From: Pseudomonas sp. SCB32
GTDB taxonomy: Bacteria > Pseudomonadota > Gammaproteobacteria > Pseudomonadales > Pseudomonadaceae
Direction of reading: 5' to 3'
Length of the DNA stretch: 64,000 bases
Assembly (NCBI RefSeq): GCF_009189165.1
Contig: NZ_CP045118.1
Location: 4,898,001 to 4,962,000 of the forward strand
The position numbers were made by a program, and so were the translations under genes. Numbering within the stretch: the stretch's first letter is position 1; every line of letters starts with the position of its first letter. The notes below the pieces were generated by a model. It saw nothing but the letters and a program-made list of their open reading frames with translations, searched no databases and had not been told where the DNA came from. Shown piece after piece: positions 46,067 through 54,773 of this stretch.

Positions 46067-46848
46067 CAGTCGCGGTAGCCGGGGTTCTGCTGGTCCAGCT
46101 TGCGCAGCAGCGCCGGCCACGCCAGCGCGCCGCCCAGGCCCTGCTTGCTGCGGGTGACGCCAGCGGCCATGGCCATGGCGCCGTCGAGGATCTGCTGGGG
46201 AATCATGATCAGCTCAGCGCCTCCGCCCTGGGCCAGTACCTGGATTTCGCAGGCCCGCTGCAGGATGAACATCATCAGGAAGGTATCGGCGATGCTCGGC
46301 CCGCAGGTCATCAGGCCGTGGTTGGGCAGGATCATGAAGCCGGCTTCGCCCAGGTCGGCCTGCAGGCGCGCCTTCTCGTCGTGGTTCAGCGCCACGCCCT
46401 CGTAGCCGTGGTAGGCGAGGCTTGCGAGAACGAACAGCGACTGCTGGGAGATCGGCAGCAGACCCTGCTTCTGCGCGGAAACGGCGATGCCGGCGGCGGT
46501 GTGGGTGTGCAGCACGCAGGTAACGTCGTGGCGGACTTGGTGGACGGCGCTGTGGATGGTGTAGCCGGCCGGGTTGATCTCGTAGGGGCTGTCCATCAGC
46601 TTCTTGCCGGCCAGGTCGACCTTCACCAGGCTGGACGCAGTGATCTCGTGGAACATCATGCCGAAGGGGTTGATCAGGAAGTCTTCGGTGCCGGGAACCT
46701 TGGCGGAAATATGGGTGAAGATCAGGTCATCCCAACCGTGCAGCGCGATCAGTCGGTAGCAGGCGGCCAGGTCGACGCGGGTCTGCCATTCGGCGGCGGA
46801 GACCTGGTCCTTGACGTTCGCGGTGGGCAGCGGGTGTGCGGCGTGCAT
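46066..46848 (-). CDS. Class II aldolase/adducin-family protein
   Basis: 260 residues from MHAAHPLPTANVKDQ at 46848. Core motifs: FTHISAKVPG (about 45-54), IHSAVHQVRHDVTCVLHTHT (two metal-binding His in HTH, about 100-119), LPNHGLMTCG (third His region, about 175-184). Members cleave or isomerise sugar phosphates such as fuculose or ribulose phosphate with Zn; adducin-like members without the catalytic Glu have unknown roles. It is first in a two-gene unit with the epoxide hydrolase-like gene. GGGTTCC upstream gives a weak ribosome binding site. Confidence 0.85.
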   Translation of the reverse strand: MHAAHPLPTANVKDQVSAAEWQTRVDLAACYRLIALHGWDDLIFTHISAKVPGTEDFLINPFGMMFHEITASSLVKVDLAGKKLMDSPYEINPAGYTIHSAVHQVRHDVTCVLHTHTAAGIAVSAQKQGLLPISQQSLFVLASLAYHGYEGVALNHDEKARLQADLGEAGFMILPNHGLMTCGPSIADTFLMMFILQRACEIQVLAQGGGAELIMIPQQILDGAMAMAAGVTRSKQGLGGALAWPALLRKLDQQNPGYRD

Positions 46849-46967
46849 GGTCGGAACCCTCTTCGTTGTTGTTATGCGAGCCCGCAGTCTAGCCAGCGCT
46901 GCCAGCCGCGGACTGTCACGGAGCTGACAGTCGCGCCCGACATGGCTTGCCGAATGACGCGCCATAA

Positions 46968-46997
46968 GCCGGGACGTGGGCAATCCCACGTCCCGGC
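46968..46997 (-). terminator. Hairpin after lrgB, probable terminator
   Basis: Perfect 13-bp stem GCCGGGACGTGGG/CCCACGTCCCGGC with a 4-base loop, 38 bases past the LrgB stop on the minus strand and followed by TTATGG. It separates the lrgAB-like pair from the aldolase unit. The aldolase promoter should lie within 46849-46967. Confidence 0.65.
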
Positions 46998-47034
46998 GCT
47001 ACAACGATGAGCGAAAACGCCCGGCCTCAGCCGA

Positions 47035-47721
47035 TCACAGGCAGTACGCCAGGACCGGCGCCAGCAGCAGGTTGAACAGGCCGGTGAGGACCATCAGCAG
47101 GCCCGCCGCCGAACCTTCCTCGCCGCCGAATTCATAGGCCCGGCTGGTACCCGCACCGTGGGCGCCGACGCCCAGCAGAGCACCACGGGCCAGGGCCGAA
47201 CGCAGGTGCAGCAGGCGCATCAGCACGCCGCCGACCAGGGCGCCGAACACCCCGGTGATCATCACGAAGGCCGCGGTCAGCGCCGGCACGCCGCCCAGGT
47301 CATGGGACATCTCCATGGCGAACGGCGTGGTGATCGAACGCGGCAACAGCGACAGGGTCACCTGGCCGTCCAGAGCCAGCGCATGGGCCAGCGCCCAGGA
47401 GCTGCCGATGGCCATGGTCGAGCCGGCGAGCATGCCGGTCAGCAGTGCCGGCCAGTGGCGGGCGAGCAAGGCGCGCTGCTGCCAGATCGGGATGGCGAAG
47501 GCCACGGTGGCCGGGCCGAGCAGCGCCACCAGCCAGTTGGTGTCACGGGCGTAGTCGGCATAGGTCGCACGCATCGGGATCGCCAGGGCGAACAGCAGCA
47601 CCGGGACGAACACGATCGGCGACAGCCAGTACTGCTGGTAACGCCGGTACAACAGGCGGCTGAGCAGATAGCCACCAAGGGTGGCGGCCAACCAGAACAG
47701 GGGTTGCTTATCGAGATTCAT
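47035..47721 (-). CDS. lrgB: LrgB/CidB-family membrane protein
   Basis: 228 residues with about six to seven membrane helices and the family stretch LLPRSITTPFAMEMSHDLGGVPALTA (given in part: SITTPFAMEMS, about 127-137). GHGAGTSRAYEFGGEEGSAAGL near the C-terminus is also a hallmark. LrgB-type proteins work with LrgA-type holin-like partners in export of small organic acids or in control of murein hydrolase activity. It overlaps the LrgA-like gene by 14 bases. Confidence 0.87.
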   Translation of the reverse strand: MNLDKQPLFWLAATLGGYLLSRLLYRRYQQYWLSPIVFVPVLLFALAIPMRATYADYARDTNWLVALLGPATVAFAIPIWQQRALLARHWPALLTGMLAGSTMAIGSSWALAHALALDGQVTLSLLPRSITTPFAMEMSHDLGGVPALTAAFVMITGVFGALVGGVLMRLLHLRSALARGALLGVGAHGAGTSRAYEFGGEEGSAAGLLMVLTGLFNLLLAPVLAYCL

Positions 47722-48085
47722 GACGCGACCTCCAGTGGCACATCCATTCCACCGCCAGCGCGGTAGCCAGCATCACCAGCACGGTGCTGGCGGCGATCAC
47801 CAGCAGGATCTTCCAGCCCTCGCTGCGCAGCAGCGGACCGTAGTCCAGCAGGCTCATCAGCGCGGGGATGAAGAACAGCAGCATCTCTGCCAGCAACACC
47901 GCGGCACCGCCTTGCAGCAGGGCCGGGCGGATCGCCCCGCAGGCGAACAGCACCAGCAGCAGCGCCAGCCCGATCACCCCGCCCGGCAGCGGCAGGCCGG
48001 TGAGCGTGGCGATCCAGCCGCCGATCCACCAGAAGGCGGCCAGGGTGGCGAGTTCGAAAATCAGGCGGAAGGCGCGGCGGAACAT
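47708..48085 (-). CDS. lrgA: LrgA/CidA-family holin-like membrane protein
   Basis: 125 residues from MFRRAFRLIFELATLAAFWW at 48085. Four membrane helices with the LPLPGGVIGLALLLVLFA signature (about 31-48) and LLFFIPALMSLLDY. It forms the pair with LrgB, which it overlaps. A LysR gene is transcribed divergently from 48197, the same layout as CidR-cidAB in other bacteria. Start choice: upstream frame continues through the LysR region and is only a shadow. Confidence 0.85.
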   Translation of the reverse strand: MFRRAFRLIFELATLAAFWWIGGWIATLTGLPLPGGVIGLALLLVLFACGAIRPALLQGGAAVLLAEMLLFFIPALMSLLDYGPLLRSEGWKILLVIAASTVLVMLATALAVEWMCHWRSRHESR

Positions 48086-48196
48086 GGCGGCGATCTCGAC
48101 GTGTTGGGGAAGCAGAAATGCTTCGGGAATGGTGCAAAGCCTACGCCCGCGCCTATCATCCCCAAAGCGAATTGATCGAATCGGAGCCATTCCAGA

Positions 48197-49093
48197 ATGG
48201 AATTCAAGCAATTGCGCACCTTCGCCGAAGTGGTGCGCCAGGGCAGCTTCACCCAGGCGGCGGTGCACCTGAACGCCAGCCAGTCGGCGGTGAGCAAGCA
48301 GGTCGCCCAGCTGGAACAGAGCCTGCGAGTGCAATTGCTGGAGCGCAGCGGCCCGCACATCCGCCTGACCGCCGCTGGCGAGGTGGTACTGCGCCGCGCC
48401 GAGGACATGCTTCGCCTGCGCCGCGAACTGCTTACCGAACTGGATGACCTCACCCACCTGCACCGTGGCGAGCTGCGCCTGGGCCTGCCGCTGCTGGGCG
48501 CCGACGCGCTGTTCGCCGGGCGCTTCGCCGAGTACCGGCGGCGCTACCCGAACATCGCCGTGCACCTGATCGAGGGCGGCAGCAAGACCATGGAAGAGCT
48601 GGTCTACAGCGGCGAGCTGGAGCTGGGCGGCGGCCTCACCCCGGAAGACCCTGCCTTCGACCACCAGCCGTTCTGCAACGAGCCGCTGGACGCCCTGCTG
48701 CCCGCCGATCATCCGCTGGCCACGCGGGAGAGCCTGAGCCTGGTGGAACTGGCCGAGACGCCGTTCCTGCTCTACCAGCAGAGCTTCACCCTCAACGACC
48801 GCCTGCTGCGCGACTGTCGCGAGCTGGGTTTCGAGCCACGCGAAGGTGGTCGTAGCGGCCAGGCGGACTTCCTCGGCGCACTGGTGGCCGCCGGCCAGGG
48901 CGTGGTGCTGCTGCCACGGGTGGTGGCGGAGGAGCTGGAGCGTCCGGGCGTTGTGCGCGTGCTGCTCAGCCAGCCGGACCTGCGCTGGGACATCAGCTTC
49001 ATCTGGCGGCGCGATGCCTATCTGTCGAACGCCGCGAAGGCGTGGCTGGCGTTGATGGAGGAGATGCCGCTGCACTCCGACGGCTCGGAGTGA
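48197..49093 (+). CDS. LysR-family transcriptional regulator (CidR-like)
   Basis: 298 residues: winged helix (MEFKQLRTFAEVVRQGSFTQ, then SQSAVSKQVAQLEQSLRVQLLER), linker helix, and effector-binding domain from about 92. It is divergent from the lrgAB-like pair with a 111-base gap, which argues that it activates that pair in response to a small acid, as CidR does with acetate metabolism. A short AT-richer part of the gap (ATTGATCGAATCGG near 48172) may hold the operator. Confidence 0.87.
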   Translation: MEFKQLRTFAEVVRQGSFTQAAVHLNASQSAVSKQVAQLEQSLRVQLLERSGPHIRLTAAGEVVLRRAEDMLRLRRELLTELDDLTHLHRGELRLGLPLLGADALFAGRFAEYRRRYPNIAVHLIEGGSKTMEELVYSGELELGGGLTPEDPAFDHQPFCNEPLDALLPADHPLATRESLSLVELAETPFLLYQQSFTLNDRLLRDCRELGFEPREGGRSGQADFLGALVAAGQGVVLLPRVVAEELERPGVVRVLLSQPDLRWDISFIWRRDAYLSNAAKAWLALMEEMPLHSDGSE

Positions 49094-49101
49094 GGCAGGA
49101 T

Positions 49102-49187
49102 CGTAGGATGGGTAGAGCCTAAGCGAAACCCATGCTGTCGGCGGCGCTCCGGATCGATGGGTTTCGCTGCGCTCTACCCATCCTACG
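49102..49187. repeat. REP-like inverted repeat, GGATGGGTAGAGC family
   Basis: CGTAGGATGGGTAGAGC on the left mirrors GCTCTACCCATCCTACG on the right, with inner arms AAGCGAAACCCAT/ATGGGTTTCGCT. Full-length relative of 216-291. It lies between convergent LysR and cupin genes. Confidence 0.85.
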
Positions 49188-49195
49188 AAACCGCT

Positions 49196-49666
49196 TCAGA
49201 GCAGCTCGGGAAACTCCCCGACCAGCTTCGGCCACGCCCGCTGCGCCTCGGCATCATCGGCCAGCAGCCTGAATCCGGCGAATTCGAACCCCGGCGACAC
49301 CGTGCAGCCCACCAGCACGTAATCCCCCAGGCAGCGGGCGGCCTGCCAGGCATGGGCGGGCACCGCGCGCTGCGGCAGACTGCCCTCGCCCACGGGACCG
49401 AGGGTTTCGATGCGTACGGGAGCGTCCGGCTGTTCGGCCACCAGCAGTTCCAGTGGGCCACCCTCGTGGTAATGCCAGAGCTCGTCGGCATCGATGCGGT
49501 GCCAGCGGCTCGCCGTGCCGCCGGGCAGCAGGAAGAAAATGGCCGAAGATTGCTGGCGGCCATCCGCGCCCACCAGTGCCGAATCGAACACCCGGCGATA
49601 GAAGCCGCCCTCGGGGTGCGGGGCGAGGCCGAGGGTGTCGATCAGGTGACGGGCGCGGGGATGCAT
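49196..49666 (-). CDS. DUF985/cupin-fold protein
   Basis: 156 residues. LIDTLGLAPHPEGGFYRRVF (about 8-27), SAIFFLLPGGTASRWHRIDADELWHYHEG (His and Glu pattern; part shown: SRWHRIDADELWHYHEG) and GCTVSPGFEFAGFRLL are the DUF985 (YML079-like) pattern. These are cupins of unknown activity, perhaps sugar or metabolite binding. The ATG overlaps the stop of the flavodoxin gene (TGATG), so the two are co-translated. Confidence 0.83.
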   Translation of the reverse strand: MHPRARHLIDTLGLAPHPEGGFYRRVFDSALVGADGRQQSSAIFFLLPGGTASRWHRIDADELWHYHEGGPLELLVAEQPDAPVRIETLGPVGEGSLPQRAVPAHAWQAARCLGDYVLVGCTVSPGFEFAGFRLLADDAEAQRAWPKLVGEFPELL

Positions 49667-50118
49667 CAGGCCTTCAGCGCAGCGATGAACTCGGCGATCC
49701 AGGGCTCGGAATCGGTCTCCTGGTCCACCGTCTCGCTGCCGTCCAGGCGCAGCATTGGCACCACTTCACGCATGCCCAGCTCCACCAGCAGTTCGCGCAC
49801 CAGCTCGCCGCCGCCGCAGTAGGTGTCGCCATAGCTGGAGTCACCCAGGGCGATCACGCCGCCCGGACGATCGCGCCAGTCCGGCAGGCGGTCGCGCAGC
49901 GCGTAGTACAGCGGCTGGAAGGTATCCGGCAGGTCGCCCATGCCAGTGGTCGAGGTCACCACCAGCAGCGCCTCGGGGGCGAAGGCCAGCAGGCCGTCGA
50001 GGGTCACGCGCGGGTCGTGCCAGGCTTCGAAACCGGCGGCTTCGAGCAGGCGCTTGGCGTGGCGCGCGACCTCTTCGGCGGTGCCGTAGACCGAGCCGGA
50101 CAGAATGGCGACTTTCAT
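49666..50118 (-). CDS. Flavodoxin (MioC-like)
   Basis: 150 residues. FMN phosphate-binding loop SGSVYGTAEE (about 7-16), VTSTTGMGDLPD (about 58-69) and ALGDSSYGDTYCGGG (about 91-105) form the FMN pocket. It is the short-chain flavodoxin of the MioC/YqcA group, an electron carrier for radical or flavoenzyme reactions such as biotin synthesis. Divergent from folM with 140 bases between. Start chosen at MKVAILSGS; longer frames would add an unrelated tail. Confidence 0.87.
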   Translation of the reverse strand: MKVAILSGSVYGTAEEVARHAKRLLEAAGFEAWHDPRVTLDGLLAFAPEALLVVTSTTGMGDLPDTFQPLYYALRDRLPDWRDRPGGVIALGDSSYGDTYCGGGELVRELLVELGMREVVPMLRLDGSETVDQETDSEPWIAEFIAALKA

Positions 50119-50258
50119 GATCACTCCCACAAGGCAAGACAAGGCCTCCCATTATGCCCCAACCGTGCCCGGCCGCGCCGGGGCTGGTATAGTTTTGCCC
50201 TACCCGGCCGCTCGGATATTCCAACGCGCGCCGTTTCCCCCGACTGCACGAGGCGCGC

Positions 50259-50984
50259 ATGGGCAACACCCCGGCTCCCACCCTGATCACCGGCGCCAGC
50301 CAGCGCATCGGCCTGCACTGCGCGAAACGCCTGTTGCAGGACGGCCACCCGGTGATCGCGACCTACCGCCAGGAAAAGCCCGGCGTCGATGAGCTGCGCC
50401 AGCTGGGCGCCATCTGCCTGCACGCGGAACTGGCCGACGAAGCCGGCATTCTCGCCTTCATCGATGCGTTGCAATCGCGCACCGACCGCCTGCGCGCGGT
50501 CATCCACAACGCCTCGGCCTGGATTACCGAAGAGCCCGGCCACGAAGCGGACGCCTTCGGCGAACTGTTCCGCCTGCACATGCTCGCGCCCTACCTGATC
50601 AACCTGCGCTGCGCCGAACTGCTCGAACGCGATGCGGTCGAACGTGGCTCCCCGGCGGACATCATCCATCTCTCCGACGACGTCGCCCGCAAGGGCAGCG
50701 CCAATCGCATCGCCTACTGCGCCAGCAAGGCCGGCCTGGACAACCTCACCCTGTCCTTCGCCGCGCGCCTGGCACCGCGCATCAAGGTCAACGGCATCGC
50801 GCCGGCCCTGATCATGTTCAACCCCGATGACGACGCGGACTACCGCGCGCGTACCCTGGCGAAATCCGCCCTGGGTATCGAGCCGGGCGCGGACGTGATC
50901 TACCAGAGCGTGCGCTACCTGCTCGACAGCCCCTACGTGACCGGCACCACCCTGACCGTCAACGGCGGCCGGCACCTGAAATGA
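50259..50984 (+). CDS. folM: Dihydromonapterin reductase FolM (SDR)
   Basis: 241 residues. [18 protein letters not shown] (about 8-25) is the FolM/PTR1-type cofactor motif with Arg after Gln; IHNASAW replaces the classical [19 protein letters not shown] holds Tyr-x3-Lys. It reduces dihydromonapterin to tetrahydromonapterin (and weakly dihydrofolate) with NADPH. It stands directly before folE and folX, so the trio makes monapterin, the pterin cofactor of phenylalanine hydroxylase in pseudomonads. 31 bases to the next start. Confidence 0.92.
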   Translation: MGNTPAPTLITGASQRIGLHCAKRLLQDGHPVIATYRQEKPGVDELRQLGAICLHAELADEAGILAFIDALQSRTDRLRAVIHNASAWITEEPGHEADAFGELFRLHMLAPYLINLRCAELLERDAVERGSPADIIHLSDDVARKGSANRIAYCASKAGLDNLTLSFAARLAPRIKVNGIAPALIMFNPDDDADYRARTLAKSALGIEPGADVIYQSVRYLLDSPYVTGTTLTVNGGRHLK

Positions 50985-51015
50985 CCCGCCCAGTGCGGGC
51001 GCGAGGATTCCTCCG

Positions 51016-51576
51016 ATGATCGAAGACCTGTCTCACCACTACCGTGAGATTCTCCTGGGGCTCGGCGAAGACCCCGACCGCGAGGGCCTGCTCGACACGC
51101 CCAAGCGCGCGGCCAAGGCCATGCAGTACCTCTGCCAGGGCTACCAGCAGACGCTGGAGGAGATCGTCAACGGCGCGCTGTTCGCCTCGGACAATGACGA
51201 AATGGTGATCGTCAAGGACATCGAGCTCTACTCGCTGTGCGAACATCACCTGCTGCCCTTCATCGGCAAGGCGCATGTGGCGTACATTCCCACCGGCAAG
51301 GTGCTGGGCCTGTCGAAGGTCGCGCGCATCGTCGAGATGTTCGCGCGCCGCCTGCAGATCCAGGAAAGCCTGACCCGGCAGATCGCCGAGGCGATTGCCC
51401 AGGTCACCAGTGCCGCCGGCGTGGCGGTGGTGATCGAGGCGCAACACATGTGCATGATGATGCGCGGGGTGGAGAAGCAGAACTCGGTGATGAACACCTC
51501 GGTGATGCTCGGCGCCTTCCGCGAGTCCAACACCACCCGCCAGGAATTCCTGCAACTGATCGGACGGAGCAAGTGA
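51016..51576 (+). CDS. folE: GTP cyclohydrolase I
   Basis: 186 residues. [21 protein letters not shown] (the first 20 residues of this stretch begin the family motif), [19 protein letters not shown] with zinc ligands Cys 75 and His 78, [20 protein letters not shown], and the end HMCMMMRGV with the third zinc Cys. Type I enzyme opening GTP to dihydroneopterin triphosphate, here in a unit with folM and folX and therefore feeding tetrahydromonapterin rather than folate alone. One base separates it from folX. Confidence 0.95.
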   Translation: MIEDLSHHYREILLGLGEDPDREGLLDTPKRAAKAMQYLCQGYQQTLEEIVNGALFASDNDEMVIVKDIELYSLCEHHLLPFIGKAHVAYIPTGKVLGLSKVARIVEMFARRLQIQESLTRQIAEAIAQVTSAAGVAVVIEAQHMCMMMRGVEKQNSVMNTSVMLGAFRESNTTRQEFLQLIGRSK

Positions 51577-51577
51577 A

Positions 51578-51949
51578 ATGACGCAACTTGAGCCAGGCAT
51601 GGCGCGAATCCGGGTCAAGGATCTGCGCGTGCGCACCTACATCGGCATCAAGGAGGACGAGATCCTCAACAAGCAGGATGTGCTGATCAACCTCACCATC
51701 CTCTACCCGGCCGACGACGCGGTGCAGGTCAACGACATCGATCACGCCCTGAACTACCGCACCATTACCAAGGCGATCATTGCCCACGTGGAAGAAAACC
51801 GCTTCGCCCTGCTCGAACGCCTGACCCAGGAATTGCTCGACCTGGTGATGAGCAACCCGGCCGTGCACTACGCTGAGGTGGAAGTGGACAAGCCGCACGC
51901 GCTGCGTTTCGCCGAGTCGGTGTCCATCGCGCTGGCTGCCCAGCGCTGA
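51578..51949 (+). CDS. folX: Dihydroneopterin triphosphate 2'-epimerase FolX
   Basis: 123 residues of the FolB/FolX fold: [20 protein letters not shown] (about 7-26), [36 protein letters not shown], and the end [17 protein letters not shown]. It converts dihydroneopterin triphosphate to the monapterin epimer; its neighbours folM and folE decide FolX rather than FolB. Together they form the tetrahydromonapterin route. Starts one base after folE, so coupled. Confidence 0.92.
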   Translation: MTQLEPGMARIRVKDLRVRTYIGIKEDEILNKQDVLINLTILYPADDAVQVNDIDHALNYRTITKAIIAHVEENRFALLERLTQELLDLVMSNPAVHYAEVEVDKPHALRFAESVSIALAAQR

Positions 51950-52076
51950 CCGGGAGGTCACGCAAGCTGTACGCCCGTGCCAGTCGGCCAATGGACGTTG
52001 CTGGCCGATCGTCCCGCTCTATAGAATCGCGCCAGCCCCGCCATGCGCCTCTGTTGCGCCCACTGAGAGACACGCC

Positions 52077-52388
52077 ATGACCGAGCCCATGAATCTGACC
52101 GACGAACAGCGCACGGAACTCGAAGCCGCCGCCTTCCGCACCCTGGTGCAGCACCTGCGCACCCGCAAGGACGTGCAGAACATCGACCTGATGAATCTTG
52201 CCGGCTTCTGCCGCAACTGCCTGTCCAAGTGGTACAAGGCCGCGGCCGACGACATGGGACTGGACGTCAGCCCCGACCAGGCCCGCGAAGAGATCTACGG
52301 CATGCCTTACGCCGAATGGAAGGCCAAGTATCAGACGGAAGCGTCGCCTGCCCAGCAAGCGGCCTTCGATCACGCGAAAAAGCACTAA
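52077..52388 (+). CDS. DUF1244-family protein
   Basis: 103 residues: AAFRTLVQHLRTRKDVQNID, MNLAGFCRNCLSKWYKAAAD (a Cys-x2-Cys pair that could bind metal) and EIYGMPYAEWKAKYQ. DUF1244 is conserved in proteobacteria and of unknown function. It is followed 13 bases later by the HopJ-like gene on the same strand, a linkage seen in many pseudomonads. The start may alternatively be the internal Met at residue 5. Confidence 0.85.
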   Translation: MTEPMNLTDEQRTELEAAAFRTLVQHLRTRKDVQNIDLMNLAGFCRNCLSKWYKAAADDMGLDVSPDQAREEIYGMPYAEWKAKYQTEASPAQQAAFDHAKKH

Positions 52389-52401
52389 CGAGTTTGCCTT
52401 G

Positions 52402-52740
52402 ATGACCCTCACCGATTTTCGCGCGCGCCTGCGCAGCGAGCAGCACCTGTTCACCGACACCCTGGCGTACATCGCCGAACACTACAGCTACACCCCCAGC
52501 GCCTTCAGCAACGGCACCGTGGAAAACCCCGCCGGGCAGAACGAGGGCTCCTGCAAGGCCCTGGGCTTCGCCATCCTCGAAGGCCTGAGCCAGGAAGAGT
52601 CGCTGCTGGCGTTCGGCGAGCACTACCGCGCCGTGCGTGAACATCCCGAAGGCACCGACCACGCCAACATCCGCGCCCTGCAGACCACCGGCCTTGCCGG
52701 CGTCAACTTCGAGCGCCAGCCGCTGTCGCGTCGCGGCTGA
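52402..52740 (+). CDS. HopJ-family protein
   Basis: 112 residues: FTDTLAYIAEHYSYTPSAF (about 18-36), NPAGQNEGSCKALGFAILEGL and HYRAVREHPEGTDHANIRAL. The family was named after a reported type III effector of P. syringae, but members are widespread in non-pathogens and act as ordinary housekeeping proteins of unknown role. Here it is tied to DUF1244, with no secretion genes and no hrp box seen. A bidirectional terminator follows 13 bases after the stop. Confidence 0.85.
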   Translation: MTLTDFRARLRSEQHLFTDTLAYIAEHYSYTPSAFSNGTVENPAGQNEGSCKALGFAILEGLSQEESLLAFGEHYRAVREHPEGTDHANIRALQTTGLAGVNFERQPLSRRG

Positions 52741-52753
52741 GGTTCATTGCGTC

Positions 52754-52787
52754 ATGAAAAAGCCCCGCCCTGGCGGGGCTTTTTCAT
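52754..52787. terminator. Strong intrinsic terminator after the HopJ-like gene
   Basis: Perfect 16-bp stem ATGAAAAAGCCCCGCC/GGCGGGGCTTTTTCAT with a 2-base loop and runs of A and T on each side, so it works in both directions. It marks the border between the conserved block and the accessory catabolic cluster. Confidence 0.93.
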
Positions 52788-52831
52788 GTCCGGGCAAGGC
52801 ACGGCGCGGGTGCTTAGCCAAACGACTCATG

Positions 52832-52858
52832 TGATTGAAAAACAACATAGATTGACGC
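52832..52858. promoter_or_regulatory. Operator-like element upstream of the solute-binding protein gene (copy 1)
   Basis: A 27-base AT-rich segment beginning TGATTGAAAAA and ending CATAGATTGACGC. Aligned without gaps to 55765-55791 it agrees at 22 of 27 positions. It lies 62-88 bases before the binding-protein ATG, a place suited to an activator. The likely binder is the LysR at 54811-55740, next to the other copy. Confidence 0.7.
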
Positions 52859-52919
52859 GAAAAGAGGCGATTGGAACACTCCTGGGCACTTCCTCACCCA
52901 ACACCGGGAGCTTCGCCAA

Positions 52920-53696
52920 ATGACAAAAACAATGCGCGCCCTGGCCAGCAGCCTGCTGCTGGCATCCACTTGCCTCCTGCCCTTTCTCGCCCACGCCGGC
53001 GACCTCGACAGCATCAAGCAGAAAGGCGAGCTGAGCTTCGCCCTCACCGGCAAGTACCCACCCTTCAGCTTCATCGACATGGACGGCAAGCTGCAGGGCT
53101 TCGACGTCGACATCGGCGGTGGCATCGCCCAGCGTCTCGGGGTGCAGGCCAAGCCGGTCACCACCGCCTGGGACGGCATCATCGGCGGCCTGCTCGCCGG
53201 CAAGTACGACGCCATCATCGGCAGCCTGGCGATCACCGACGAACGCATGAAGGCCGTGGACTTCTCCGAGCCCTACTATCTTTCCGGCGCGCAACTGTTC
53301 GTGCGCAAGGACAGCCCGCTGCAGAGCATCGACGAGATGGACGGCAAGGTGATCGGCATCACCCTGGGCGAGACTTACGAAACCTGGCTGCGCGAGCACA
53401 AGCCGAACGTCACGCTGAAGACCTACAAGGGCCTGCCGGACATCCTCCTCGACCTGCAGAACAAGCGCCTGGACGGCTTCGTCACCGACAAGATCGCCGG
53501 CCTTCTGACCATCCGCGACCGCCACCTGGACGCTCGCCCGGCCGGTGCACTGCTCTACCCCGAGAAGATGGGCATCGCCGTACGCAAGGACAGCCCCGAG
53601 CTGAAGGCCGCCATCAACGCGGCGCTCGCCGACCTGGACAAGGACGGCACCTACAAGGGCATCAGCGAGAAATGGCTGGGCACTGACATCCGCTGA
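52920..53696 (+). CDS. Amino-acid ABC transporter, periplasmic substrate-binding protein
   Basis: 258 residues. Signal peptide MTKTMRALASSLLLASTCLL..LAHA (about 1-26), then LSFALTGKYPPFSFIDMDG, LQGFDVDIGGGIAQRLGV, AWDGIIGGLLAGKYDAIIG and VDFSEPYYLSGAQLFVRKD, the pattern of family 3 binding proteins for polar amino acids. The permease and ATPase of the same system are at 55.9-57.4 kb, separated by the deacetylase and a LysR gene. A shared upstream element links the two units. The ligand is inferred from the catabolic genes to be an acetylated or beta-amino acid. Confidence 0.88.
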   Translation: MTKTMRALASSLLLASTCLLPFLAHAGDLDSIKQKGELSFALTGKYPPFSFIDMDGKLQGFDVDIGGGIAQRLGVQAKPVTTAWDGIIGGLLAGKYDAIIGSLAITDERMKAVDFSEPYYLSGAQLFVRKDSPLQSIDEMDGKVIGITLGETYETWLREHKPNVTLKTYKGLPDILLDLQNKRLDGFVTDKIAGLLTIRDRHLDARPAGALLYPEKMGIAVRKDSPELKAAINAALADLDKDGTYKGISEKWLGTDIR

Positions 53697-53709
53697 AGGA
53701 CATCGAGCC

Positions 53710-54741
53710 ATGTTGACCTACTTCCACCCCGACCAGTACCTCCACCATCCGCGCACCTACCTGTCCCGTGGGCAGATGCGCGTGCCGCAGGAAGTGCCCG
53801 AACGCCCCCGGCGCCTGCTGCAGGCAGTCGAGCAGTTGGGTTTCGAGCTGCGCCAGCCCGACGACCACGGCATGCAGCCGCTCAGTGCGGTGCATTGCCC
53901 CGAGTACCTGCGTTTCCTCGAAGAGGCCCACGGCGAATGGAAAGCCACCGGCCAGGACTGGGGCGCGGAGGTGATCTCCAACGTCTTCGTCCGCGAACCC
54001 AACCCGCTGCGCGGCATCCTCGCCAAGGCGGCGCGCTACCTCGCCGACGGCAGCTGCCCGGTGGGTGAGCAGACCTGGCGCGGCGCCTACTGGTCGGCGC
54101 AGAGCGCCATCGCCGGTGCCCGCGCCCTGCTCGACGGCCAGCCCGAGGCCTACGCGCTGTGCCGCCCGCCGGGGCACCATGCGCGGCGCGATGCGGCCGG
54201 TGGTTTCTGCTACCTGAACAACGCCGCCATCGCCGCCCAGGAACTGCGCAAGGGCCACGCCCGCGTCGCCGTGCTGGACACCGACATGCACCACGGCCAG
54301 GGCATCCAGGAAATCTTCTATGAGCGCGACGACGTGCTCTACGTGTCGATCCACGGCGACCCGACCAACTTCTACCCAGTGGTCGCCGGCTACGAGGACG
54401 AAAAGGGGGCGGGGGCCGGCTACGGCTACAACCTCAACCTGAGCATGCCCCACGGCTCGCCCGAGTCGGTGTTCTTCGAACGTCTGCAGGAGGCCATCGC
54501 CGCGCTGCGCCGCTTCGAGCCGGACGCCCTGGTGCTGTCGCTGGGCTTCGACATCTACGAGCTCGACCCGCAATCCCAGGTCGCGGTGACCGGCGACGGC
54601 TTCCGCCGCCTCGGCCAGGTGATCGGCGAACTGAACCTGCCGACGCTGATCGTGCAGGAAGGCGGCTACCACCTGGAAAGTCTGCAGGACAACGCCGAGC
54701 AGTTCTTCAACGGTTTCCTCGCGCCACGGCGCAATGCCTGA
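53710..54741 (+). CDS. Histone deacetylase-family amidohydrolase (acetylpolyamine amidohydrolase-like)
   Basis: 343 residues. Catalytic His pair in RPPGHHAR (His 156, 157), zinc ligands Asp and His in LDTDMHHGQG (Asp 192, His 194) and Asp 281 in LGFDIYELDP, transition-state Tyr 320 in EGGYHLE. The loop insertion NVFVREPNPLRGILAKAARY in front of the active site is typical of the acetylpolyamine subclass. These enzymes remove acetate from N-acetylated amines such as acetylputrescine or acetylcadaverine. Here the gene lies 13 bases after the binding-protein gene, in one unit with it, so it probably deacetylates the imported compound or its breakdown product. Confidence 0.9.
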   Translation: MLTYFHPDQYLHHPRTYLSRGQMRVPQEVPERPRRLLQAVEQLGFELRQPDDHGMQPLSAVHCPEYLRFLEEAHGEWKATGQDWGAEVISNVFVREPNPLRGILAKAARYLADGSCPVGEQTWRGAYWSAQSAIAGARALLDGQPEAYALCRPPGHHARRDAAGGFCYLNNAAIAAQELRKGHARVAVLDTDMHHGQGIQEIFYERDDVLYVSIHGDPTNFYPVVAGYEDEKGAGAGYGYNLNLSMPHGSPESVFFERLQEAIAALRRFEPDALVLSLGFDIYELDPQSQVAVTGDGFRRLGQVIGELNLPTLIVQEGGYHLESLQDNAEQFFNGFLAPRRNA

Positions 54742-54748
54742 TGTACCC

Positions 54749-54770
54749 GCGGGCGGCTTCGGCCGCCCGC
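54749..54770 (+). terminator. GC-rich hairpin after the deacetylase gene
   Basis: GCGGGCGGC/GCCGCCCGC with a TTCG loop, 8 bases after the stop. Only two T residues follow, so termination strength is uncertain; together with the next palindrome it separates convergent genes. Confidence 0.6.
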
Positions 54771-54773
54771 TTA

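Noticed and set aside
52402-52740. HopJ-like gene as a secreted type III effector
   Set aside because: No type III secretion genes, chaperone or hrp box are seen and the family is common in non-pathogens with the same DUF1244 neighbour.
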